Source: Pseudolysobacter sp.
Lineage (GTDB): Bacteria > Pseudomonadota > Gammaproteobacteria > Xanthomonadales > Rhodanobacteraceae
Direction: 5' to 3'
Length of the DNA: 8,145 nucleotides
NCBI GenBank assembly: GCA_025351985.1
Contig: JANXUW010000208.1
Coordinates: 1-8,145, forward strand
Made by a program: the position numbers and the translations under genes. Of the stretch, positions 1 to 5,326 are shown in pieces. A model generated the notes under the pieces. The model was not told the origin of the DNA. It ran no database searches and saw nothing but the letters and a program-made list of their open reading frames with translations. Within the stretch, counting starts at the first letter, position 1. Each line of letters starts with the position of its first letter.

Positions 1-305
1 AAATTGCCGCGGCGCAAGAAGATCGACGTTGCTCCATAGGGACTTACTTGAGTAGTTGCCGCATCGCGTGCTTCATACTGCTTTACAAAAGTTGAATCGA
101 CGCCCTTCCAGCTTTCCAGCCCGACTTCGACTGACGCGCCAGAGGGCAAAGTTGTTGCTGTGGTCATCGCATAAATGAAATATTGAGTAGTCGAACTACC
201 CCAAGCAATGGGTACCGGCGGCCCCACTGGTGTTGGGATGCAACCGATCAGAAAGAGCGTTGATAGTAAAGTTGATAGAAAACATGCTTGCCGGGCTCGA
301 CTCAT
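1..305 (-). CDS. Putative lipoprotein of unknown function (partial, N-terminal part)
   Basis: Reading the minus strand from the ATG at 305 gives 101 uninterrupted codons that run off the left edge, so the C-terminus is missing. The start is supported by a Shine-Dalgarno stretch (AAAGGGGA, read on the minus strand from about 318 to 311) five bases upstream. The N-terminus has Arg at positions 3 and 5, a hydrophobic stretch (about residues 8-21) and a lipobox LIGC with Cys22, so it should be a type II signal-peptide lipoprotein anchored in the envelope. The mature start is Pro/Gly-rich, followed by Ser/Thr-rich sequence with a possible beta-strand character. I do not recognise the family. Codon use is unlike the rest of the window: CTA, TTA, TCA, ACT and AGT are common here. 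It is divergent from the M23 peptidase gene at 538, and the two may share a 232-bp control region. Confidence 0.72.
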   Translation of the reverse strand, partial: MSRARQACFLSTLLSTLFLIGCIPTPVGPPVPIAWGSSTTQYFIYAMTTATTLPSGASVEVGLESWKGVDSTFVKQYEARDAATTQVSPYGATSIFLRRGN

Positions 306-537
306 TCCATTCCCCTTTCCTTCGCAAGGACCGGTGTGCGTTGTGTTGTACACCAAAATGCTGCGGCATTGTCGTCGTTCTGCGCTGAGTGCCAAAGCGA
401 TCATTTCATAGAACGAATTGGACCTTTTTAGTAGCGCATTTGCGTTAGCGCAAACTCGAGATCAGAGTACCTGCAACTCACGACGGTTTCAGGATTGTAC
501 GTGGCGATATGTAACGGGTCGGCTTGAGGAGTTTTCG
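306..537. promoter_or_regulatory. Divergent intergenic region between lipoprotein and M23 peptidase genes
   Basis: This 232-bp gap must hold the promoters of both divergent genes. A small perfect inverted repeat (TTTGCG at 439-444, CGCAAA at 449-454, four-base loop) lies within it. A Shine-Dalgarno GAGGA at 526-530 serves the ATG at 538. A weak possible -10 (TATGTA at 508-513) precedes it with no good -35. I see no convincing gene here. The peptidase reading frame can be extended back to a TTG at 418, but that would bury its signal peptide inside the protein. Confidence 0.4.
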
Positions 538-1812
538 ATGCGACGGCTGCTGTTTTTCCTGTTCTCTGGTGTGTTATCCAGCGTTGCGCTGGCGGATGCC
601 CCGACGCATCACTGGCTGGTTCAGAGCGATGATTTTGCCGACGAGATGTCGCCAATACGGCGGGCTGATATCGAGCGCATGTTGTTGCGCAATCGTCTGC
701 TGCTGCCACGACATGTTGAGGCGATGGTATTGCCGGCGCAGATTGCTCCGGCAAGCTTGCAGTGGCCGCTCGCGGCGAATGCGAATTTCATCGGTTTCGA
801 CTATCACGGTATTTCCAATTTCGTCGATCACGATGCGCGCTTTCCGGGTTTCGTCACAGACTACAGTTGCGGTACACGCAGCTACGACAATGCCGCCGGC
901 TACAATCACGCCGGTACGGATTATTTCCTGTGGCCGTATCCGTGGCTGATGATGGATCAGCAGCAAGTCGCCATCGTTGCCGCGGCGCCGGGTGTGATCG
1001 TCGGCAAGAGCGACGGTAATTTTGATCGCTCCTGCGCCATGGGCAATGCCGAGTGGAATGCGGTTTACGTGCAGCATGCCGATAACACCGTGGCATGGTA
1101 TGGCCACATGAAATCCGGCAGCCTCACCAACAAGCTGATCGGCGCGAATGTCGCGGCCGGAGAGTTGCTCGGATTTGTCGGCAGCTCGGGATCATCGACC
1201 GCGCCGCATTTGCATTTTGAATTGCATGCCGTCAACGGCGATATCATCGATCCGCGTCACGGCCAGTGCAATGCAAGCGCCGATTTATGGGCGGTGATGC
1301 AGCCGTATGAAGAGCCGACCATCAACGCCTTGTCGACGCATTCGGTAGAACCGGAATTCGTCGCGTGCGGTGTGGCAAACGGCCAGCCGGAGGAAGAAAA
1401 TCCGGCGTATCAGGATGCCTTCGAGCCCGGCGCTACGCTGTGGGTATTCGCGGCGTATCACGATCAACGCAATGGCGAGATCACGCATTTCAGTATCCAG
1501 CGGCCCGATCACAGTATCTGGCAGGCGTGGGATTTTGATCTGGCCAGCGAGGGTTTGCCGAAGCCTTTTTATTCCGGCACGGGATGGGACTGGTCATATG
1601 TTTTGCCCGCAGACGCGCCGCTTGGCATGTGGACACTCAACGCGGAGTTTCAGGGGCAGACCTACACACATGCATTTACCGTGGGCAGCAGCAAAAGCCG
1701 CGATCTCGCCGCGGTTGCCGCTGAGCGTGCACGGATCGCGGTGTTGCTGGCACGCTGCCGCGGCGGCAATCTGCCATTGTCGGCAGATTGCATCTCGACT
1801 CGGCATCCATGA
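538..1812 (+). CDS. Secreted M23 family zinc metallopeptidase (LytM/peptidase M23 domain)
   Basis: This 424-residue protein is probably a periplasmic or secreted endopeptidase acting on peptidoglycan cross-links or other Gly-containing peptides, as is usual for M23. The ATG at 538 is chosen because GAGGA lies seven bases upstream and it exposes a signal peptide (Arg2-Arg3, hydrophobic core to about residue 18, predicted cleavage at ALA19/Asp20). The M23 zinc site is complete: HAGTD gives His124 and Asp128, and PHLHFE gives His224 and His226; GH at 189-190 precedes them as in active members. The catalytic domain spans roughly residues 115-245. A further 180 residues include an Ig-like or beta-rich region (about 285-385) ending in TYTHAFTVG, then an Ala/Arg-rich helix. 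Cys111, 166, 244, 277, 407 and 418 could form disulfides. Physiological substrate unknown. Confidence 0.9.
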   Translation: MRRLLFFLFSGVLSSVALADAPTHHWLVQSDDFADEMSPIRRADIERMLLRNRLLLPRHVEAMVLPAQIAPASLQWPLAANANFIGFDYHGISNFVDHDARFPGFVTDYSCGTRSYDNAAGYNHAGTDYFLWPYPWLMMDQQQVAIVAAAPGVIVGKSDGNFDRSCAMGNAEWNAVYVQHADNTVAWYGHMKSGSLTNKLIGANVAAGELLGFVGSSGSSTAPHLHFELHAVNGDIIDPRHGQCNASADLWAVMQPYEEPTINALSTHSVEPEFVACGVANGQPEEENPAYQDAFEPGATLWVFAAYHDQRNGEITHFSIQRPDHSIWQAWDFDLASEGLPKPFYSGTGWDWSYVLPADAPLGMWTLNAEFQGQTYTHAFTVGSSKSRDLAAVAAERARIAVLLARCRGGNLPLSADCISTRHP

Positions 1813-1838
1813 TTCTGGTGCCAACCGCATCGGCAATC

Positions 1839-2804
1839 CTATCTCGATTTCCGGGTGGCCTTGGCCGATGGTTTTGCCGCCGCGGCAACATATTCAGCCA
1901 CATGATCGTTGAGCAATTCACGTGGTAGCTGACGAAATACCGCCACGAGTTTTTGCAGGAAATCGGTCAGTGCGGAGCTGCGTCGCCAGACCATCGCGAT
2001 GCGTCGGGTCGGCGCGTGATCGCGGAAACGCACCAGCTGGATATTGTCCGATTGCGCCACCGGCGGTTTGATCGAAAGCACCGGCAGCAAGGTGATGCCG
2101 ACGTTCGCCGATACCATCTGCCGCAGAGTTTCCAGGCTCGTAGCGCGGAAGCCGGATTTTTCGCCGGCGCCGGACATATGACAGACATCCAGCGCCTGGT
2201 CGCGCATGCAATGTCCGTCTTCGAGCAGCAGCAGGTTTTCGTCGGCCAGATCGGCGAGCTTGAGCGTTTTGCGTTGTCCGAGCGCGTGGCCGAGTGGTAC
2301 GGCCAGCAAAAATGGTTCCTCGAACAACAACTCGGCGTGCAATTGATCGTCGTGCAGCGGCAGTGCGAGGATCGCCGCGTCGAGTTTGCCTTCGCGTAGC
2401 TGATGCAGCAGCAATTCGGATTTTTCCTCGACCAACAGCAATTCCAGGCGCGGAAAACGTTCGCGAATCGGTGTCACCACATGCGGCAGCAAATACGGCG
2501 CGAGCGTGGGAAACAGACCAAGTCGCACGGCACCGGATTCGGGATCGCTGGTACGCCGCGCCAACGCGCGGATCTGGTTGATCTCTTCCAATACGCCGCG
2601 TGCGCGCTGTACGATTTGGCGTCCGACTTCGGTCAGCAACACCTTGCGCGGCGTGCGCTCGACCAGTGCGATGCCGAGCTCGTCCTCGAGTTTTTTGATC
2701 TGCGTGGAAAGCGTGGGCTGGCTCACAAAACACGCTTCGGCGGCGTGCCCGAAATGCTTGTGTTCGGCCAAGGCGACCAGATATCCCAGATCACGCAGGT
2801 TCAT
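1839..2804 (-). CDS. oxyR: Hydrogen-peroxide-sensing LysR-type regulator OxyR
   Basis: OxyR is a cytoplasmic tetrameric LysR-family regulator that activates peroxide-defence genes when its redox cysteine is oxidised. The N-terminal winged helix-turn-helix (residues 1-60, with SQPTLSTQIKKLEDELG) and the effector domain (about 90-295) match the family closely. The redox pair is Cys199 and Cys208 within LEDGHC-MRDQALDVC, at the same numbers as in E. coli OxyR, and the following FRATSLETLRQMV segment is diagnostic. The start MNLRDL at 2804 is preferred over an upstream GTG at 2831, since a GAGGAGA Shine-Dalgarno (2818-2812) sits seven bases away and OxyR proteins begin MNxRDL. At 321 residues it is somewhat longer than the 305 of E. 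coli, mainly through an Ala/Lys/Arg-rich tail (KPSAKATRKSR). It is divergent from ahpC, its expected target, and convergent with the M23 gene 26 bp away. Confidence 0.95.
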   Translation of the reverse strand: MNLRDLGYLVALAEHKHFGHAAEACFVSQPTLSTQIKKLEDELGIALVERTPRKVLLTEVGRQIVQRARGVLEEINQIRALARRTSDPESGAVRLGLFPTLAPYLLPHVVTPIRERFPRLELLLVEEKSELLLHQLREGKLDAAILALPLHDDQLHAELLFEEPFLLAVPLGHALGQRKTLKLADLADENLLLLEDGHCMRDQALDVCHMSGAGEKSGFRATSLETLRQMVSANVGITLLPVLSIKPPVAQSDNIQLVRFRDHAPTRRIAMVWRRSSALTDFLQKLVAVFRQLPRELLNDHVAEYVAAAAKPSAKATRKSR

Positions 2805-2848
2805 CGCCTTGTCTCCTCGAAGTAGCAACACGAGCTACAAAAATCGAT

Positions 2849-2896
2849 ATAGGTAAAAACTATCGAAAGTATCCTATCAATTAATTGGTATGATAG
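2849..2896. promoter_or_regulatory. Probable OxyR operator in the oxyR-ahpC intergenic region
   Basis: The known OxyR site is four ATAG/CTAT-type elements, each separated by seven bases. Here ATAG (2849-2852), seven bases, and CTAT (2860-2863) match exactly. Seven bases later comes ATCC (2871-2874, half matched), then TAAT (2882-2885, weak), and a further perfect ATAG at 2893-2896, all in one 11-bp register. An overlapping inverted pair CTATC (2874-2878)/GATAG (2892-2896) is also present. The site lies 44 bp from the oxyR start and 91 bp from the ahpC start, which suits activation of ahpC together with autoregulation of oxyR. Motif matches are seen directly; binding is inferred. Confidence 0.7.
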
Positions 2897-2914
2897 CTGG
2901 ATATTCTTTATTCT
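2885..2914 (+). promoter_or_regulatory. Tentative ahpC promoter
   Basis: TTGGTA (2885-2890) and TATTCT (2909-2914) each match four of six sigma-70 consensus bases, with an 18-bp spacer, just downstream of the probable OxyR operator. A weak core promoter overlapping an activator site is what an OxyR-activated gene would have. An alternative TATTCT lies at 2902-2907. This is a weak prediction. Confidence 0.3.
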
Positions 2915-2987
2915 TGGCGACATAGGCTGATCTCGGGCCCCACGCTTTCATGCCAAAATTTTCATCAACCCTCCAGGAGCTTCATCC

Positions 2988-3527
2988 ATGTTAACCGTCG
3001 GCGACACTTTTCCGGAATTCCAACTGCAAGCCACCGTGTCCAACGATCTGGCCACGGCGTTTGTCGATCTCAACAACAAGTCCTACCCGGGCAAGTGGCT
3101 TTGCGTGTTCTTCTATCCCAAGGATTTCACCTTCGTCTGCCCGACCGAAATCACCGCGTTCGGTGCGCTCAACACGCAGTTCAACGATCGTGATTGCCAG
3201 ATCCTCACCGGCAGTATCGACTCGGAATTCGTCCATCTCGCATGGCGTCGTGATCACAAGGATCTCGGCACGCTGCCGTTCCCGATGCTGGCCGATATCA
3301 AGCGCGAGCTGACCTCGGCGCTCGGCATTCTCGACAAGGCATCCGGCGTGGCGAAGCGCGCGACGTTCTTGGTCGATCCCGAAGGCATCATTCGATTTGT
3401 CGATGTCACCGACATGAGCGTTGGTCGCAATCCGCAGGAAGTGCTGCGCGTACTCGATGCGCTGCAGACCGACGAGCTTTGCCCGTGCAATTGGAAGCAA
3501 GGCGAAGTCACCCTGAAAGCCGCATAA
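2988..3527 (+). CDS. ahpC: Alkyl hydroperoxide reductase AhpC (2-Cys peroxiredoxin, AhpD-dependent type)
   Basis: AhpC is a cytoplasmic peroxiredoxin that reduces hydrogen peroxide, alkyl peroxides and often peroxynitrite. The 179-residue protein has the active-site block FYPKDFTFVCPTE with Pro44, Thr48 and peroxidatic Cys51, and Arg124 in KRATFLVDPEG as the conserved catalytic arginine. SIDSEFVHLAWR and LPFPMLADIKRE are family hallmarks. The C-terminal DELCPCNWKQGE carries Cys165 and Cys167. This resembles the Mycobacterium tuberculosis enzyme (DELCACNW), which uses three cysteines and is reduced by AhpD, rather than the AhpF-dependent enteric type. The ATG at 2988 has AGGAG (2975-2979) eight bases upstream. 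It is divergent from oxyR and followed by ahpD, but a strong hairpin series lies between them. Cys39 and Cys70 are extra cysteines. Confidence 0.95.
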   Translation: MLTVGDTFPEFQLQATVSNDLATAFVDLNNKSYPGKWLCVFFYPKDFTFVCPTEITAFGALNTQFNDRDCQILTGSIDSEFVHLAWRRDHKDLGTLPFPMLADIKRELTSALGILDKASGVAKRATFLVDPEGIIRFVDVTDMSVGRNPQEVLRVLDALQTDELCPCNWKQGEVTLKAA

Positions 3528-3532
3528 AACAA

Positions 3533-3570
3533 GAATCTCCGTGCGGGCGTAAACGCCGGCGCGGAGATTC
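3533..3570 (+). repeat. Long inverted repeat (hairpin I) after ahpC
   Basis: Positions 3533-3550 pair with 3553-3570. The outer nine positions (GAATCTCCG with CGGAGATTC) are perfect; the inner part has one G-U wobble and one G-G mismatch, ending in GGCGT/ACGCC around a two-base centre. It starts five bases after the ahpC stop codon. No T-run follows, so it is not a classical terminator by itself and may instead protect the 3' end of the ahpC message or act within a larger fold. Confidence 0.8.
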
Positions 3571-3580
3571 CCCGGTTTGC

Positions 3581-3624
3581 GGGAGCGCGCCCGACACTCC
3601 CTGATTGTTGCCCAGGCGCGTCCC
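3581..3624 (+). repeat. Inverted repeat (hairpin II) in the ahpC-ahpD spacer
   Basis: GGGA (3581-3584) plus CGCGCC (3586-3591) can pair with GGCGCG (3615-3620) plus TCCC (3621-3624), giving ten base pairs with a single bulged G at 3585. Competing shorter pairings exist: CCCG (3571-3574) with CGGG (3580-3583), and GGGAG (3581-3585) with CTCCC (3597-3601). These use the same GGG run, so they are mutually exclusive. Confidence 0.5.
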
Positions 3625-3628
3625 GTGC

Positions 3629-3671
3629 GGGCGGTGATATATCCCCCTGTATCACCGCCCATTTTCTCTTT
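3629..3671 (+). terminator. Rho-independent terminator between ahpC and ahpD
   Basis: A perfect 11-bp stem (GGGCGGTGATA at 3629-3639 with TATCACCGCCC at 3650-3660) and a ten-base loop are followed at once by ATTTTCTCTTT (3661-3671). This is the classical form of an intrinsic terminator. It would end or attenuate ahpC transcription before ahpD, which begins 82 bases further on. The left arm shares an 11-base word (CCGTGCGGGCG, 3623-3633) with hairpin I (3539-3549). Confidence 0.78.
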
Positions 3672-3718
3672 CCACTCGCAGACTCTCGTGGCGCAAAAAC
3701 GCTGCGCGGGATGTCTGT

Positions 3719-3734
3719 TGCCGACTTATCGGCA
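3719..3734 (+). repeat. Small hairpin ahead of the ahpD ribosome binding site
   Basis: TGCCGA (3719-3724) and TCGGCA (3729-3734) form a perfect six-base stem with a four-base loop, ending eight bases before the ahpD Shine-Dalgarno. Just upstream GCGCA (3691-3695) can pair with TGCGC (3703-3707). These may shape the ahpD leader; no function can be assigned. Confidence 0.35.
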
Positions 3735-3752
3735 TTGCTCGCGGAGAACCGT

Positions 3753-4295
3753 ATGTCATTGACAGAACTGAAAGCATCGTTGCCGGATTACGCCAAGGAT
3801 TTGCGTCTGAATCTGGATTCGGTGTTGAACGAATCCGGCGCGCCCGGCTTGAGCACCAAGCAGATTTTCCTGATCGCCCTCGCCAGCGCGATCGGCTCGC
3901 GTCATGCGCCGCTGACCCGGGCGATCGCCGAAGAAACCGCGAAAGTTGCCGACGCCGCCGAAATCGGTGGCGCCAAAGCGGCGGCCGCGATCATGGGCAT
4001 GACCAATATTTATTATCGTTTTACCCATCTCGTCAGCGAGAAGGATTACGCCACGTTGCCGGCGCGCCTGCGCATGAACGTGATGGCCAATCCGGGCGGC
4101 GACAAGATCGATTTCGAGTTGTGCTCGCTCGCGGTATCGGCGATCAACGGCTGCGGCATGTGTCTCGATTCGCACGAAAAGGTCTTGCGCAATCACGGCC
4201 TGACCACGCAGACGATCCAGAGCGCGGTGCGCATCGGCGCCGTCGTGCATGCGGTGGCGGTAATCCTCGAACAGAACGCGGCGCTGACGATCTGA
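3753..4295 (+). CDS. ahpD: Alkyl hydroperoxide reductase AhpD (AhpC-reducing CxxC protein)
   Basis: In the best studied case (M. tuberculosis) AhpD passes electrons from lipoamide-containing proteins to AhpC through its CxxC pair. This 180-residue protein opens MSLTELKASLPDYAKDL, very like the mycobacterial start, and carries AAAIMGMTN-YYR, RMNVMANPG and FELCSLAVSAINGCGMCLDSHE. The redox pair is Cys134/Cys137, with Glu122 and His141 in the places of the proposed proton-relay residues Glu118 and His137. The residue between the cysteines that is His132 in M. tuberculosis is Met136 here. The ATG at 3753 is chosen over 3711 because GGAGAA (3743-3748) precedes it and the family starts there; 3711 has no clear ribosome site. 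It lies 225 bp after ahpC, across a terminator-like hairpin, and is convergent with the hydrolase gene. Confidence 0.93.
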   Translation: MSLTELKASLPDYAKDLRLNLDSVLNESGAPGLSTKQIFLIALASAIGSRHAPLTRAIAEETAKVADAAEIGGAKAAAAIMGMTNIYYRFTHLVSEKDYATLPARLRMNVMANPGGDKIDFELCSLAVSAINGCGMCLDSHEKVLRNHGLTTQTIQSAVRIGAVVHAVAVILEQNAALTI

Positions 4296-4355
4296 TCCGC
4301 GGTCTGCATCGCGCCTGGACGTATGCAAAGCATGCGACTCGGAATCAGCTGTGCG

Positions 4356-5297
4356 TCAGTGTGTGGCGGGATTTTTCTCGACCTTGGCCGATAGATCGCG
4401 GATAAACGCGAGTGTATCGGCCAGGGTCGGGATAGACGTGCGGTATTGCCGCGAGAACGCCAGCAAGATGCGCGAATGGCCGACGCCGGGATAAATTTTC
4501 AGCGTCACCGGCTCGTGTGCCGCGCGCAATTTGGCGGCGAGTGATTCGGCATTGCGCGGCGCGACTTCGCCATCGTCCGCGCCTTGCAGCAATAACATTG
4601 GCGGCTCGTGTCCGCTGACAAAATTCACCGGCTGCGAATCGTGTCGACCGCGCGACGTGTTGCCGAAAATTTCCGCTTCGTTCTCGACGTACGGCAAAAA
4701 ATCATACGCGCCGGCGAGTCCGATCATGCCAGCCAGATCGCGCGGAACCATGTCGACCGCTTTCAGGTAACGCGCATCGGTGGCGAGCAGCGCGGCGATA
4801 TGTCCGCCGGCGGAGTGGCCCATCACGAAGATATTTTCCGGGTCGCCGCCAAATTGCGCGGCGTGGTCGCGCGTCCACGCCACCGCCAAAGCAGCGTCTT
4901 GCATGAACGCGGGAAATTTCACTTTCGGATATTTTCGATAGTCGGGAATGACGGCGATCACACCGTTGCTCGCGAGCGCCTCGCCGACAAAACGATACCA
5001 GCGCCGTTTGCCGCCTTCCCAACTGCCGCCGTAGAAAAACACCACGACCGGTGCCTTGGCCGCCACTTTTGGCGCATACACATCCAGCGAAAGAGCGTGA
5101 TTTTCGTCGAACATGATGTCCGGTGTTTCGCTCAAGTCGCGTGCGGCATGCACCGCATCCAGCGTCGAAAAAAACATGTCGGTACACCCGCCGATCAAAC
5201 CCGCGGTAAAAAATGTTGCCAGGACGATCAGCCAGCGCCGGGCTGACCATCGCGATGGAAGGCGCCGGTTGCCATGCGGGGACGATGTTTCTACCAT
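4356..5297 (-). CDS. Lipoprotein alpha/beta hydrolase (esterase/lipase-like, BD-FAE/HSL type)
   Basis: This 313-residue protein is predicted to be a serine esterase held in the envelope by a lipid anchor. After a basic N-region with Arg-Arg at 20-21 there is a hydrophobic stretch and a lipobox IGGC with Cys38. The hydrolase domain (about residues 60-305) shows the oxyanion-loop motif FYGGSWEGGKR (88-98), nucleophile elbow GHSAG with Ser162, the acid in GADDGEV (Asp241 or Asp242) and His274 in GVGHS, a complete Ser-Asp-His triad. The oxyanion motif has Tyr-Gly-Gly rather than the commoner His-Gly-Gly. The ATG at 5297 is the nearest in-frame start that keeps the signal sequence; it has no clear Shine-Dalgarno, and the frame stays open upstream to 5399, overlapping the divergent gene. 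Substrate unknown. Confidence 0.85.
   Translation of the reverse strand: MVETSSPHGNRRLPSRWSARRWLIVLATFFTAGLIGGCTDMFFSTLDAVHAARDLSETPDIMFDENHALSLDVYAPKVAAKAPVVVFFYGGSWEGGKRRWYRFVGEALASNGVIAVIPDYRKYPKVKFPAFMQDAALAVAWTRDHAAQFGGDPENIFVMGHSAGGHIAALLATDARYLKAVDMVPRDLAGMIGLAGAYDFLPYVENEAEIFGNTSRGRHDSQPVNFVSGHEPPMLLLQGADDGEVAPRNAESLAAKLRAAHEPVTLKIYPGVGHSRILLAFSRQYRTSIPTLADTLAFIRDLSAKVEKNPATH
5269..5297 (+). promoter_or_regulatory. Possible promoter for the PycTM-like gene, lying inside the hydrolase 5' end
   Basis: TTGCCA (5269-5274, five of six consensus bases) and TACCAT (5292-5297, four of six) are 17 bp apart and point at the ATG at 5327. The -10 covers the start codon of the divergent hydrolase gene. 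Since only 29 bp separate the two start codons, at least one promoter must lie in the other gene's coding sequence. For the hydrolase direction, a weak candidate is the minus-strand reading of 5347-5352 (AATAAT) and 5368-5373 (TTGCGC), with a short 15-bp spacer. Confidence 0.33.
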
Positions 5298-5326
5298 CGG
5301 GCCATTGTGCAACAGGATATCCGTGA

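Noticed and set aside
208..411. Plus-strand 67-codon frame
   Set aside because: It lies mostly antisense to the lipoprotein coding sequence, has no ribosome site and a composition unlike a protein; the minus-strand frame with lipobox and Shine-Dalgarno explains the region better.
418..537. 40-codon N-terminal extension of the M23 peptidase from TTG 418
   Set aside because: It would place the signal peptide in the interior; the ATG at 538 has a good Shine-Dalgarno and gives a proper signal sequence.
574..1107. 177-codon minus-strand frame inside the M23 gene
   Set aside because: Antisense shadow of a clearly coding gene; no recognisable protein features.
1813..1838. Bidirectional terminator between the convergent M23 and oxyR genes
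   Set aside because: The 26-bp gap shows no convincing inverted repeat or T-run.
2991..3662. 223-codon minus-strand frame opposite ahpC
   Set aside because: It is the antisense of the conserved ahpC gene plus its hairpins, and is long because of codon bias, with no family resemblance.
3711..3752. Upstream ATG start for ahpD at 3711
   Set aside because: It lacks a clear ribosome site, its 14 extra codons cover a hairpin and the Shine-Dalgarno of the ATG at 3753, and the family begins MSxxxLKxxLPxYAKD at the latter.
3756..4328. 190-codon minus-strand frame opposite ahpD
   Set aside because: Antisense shadow, rich in Arg/His/Gly as expected for mirror reading of GC-rich coding DNA.
4296..4355. 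Terminator between the convergent ahpD and hydrolase genes
   Set aside because: Only a weak interrupted pairing (CTGATCC near 4292 with GGAATCAG near 4341) is visible and no T-run suits it for ahpD.
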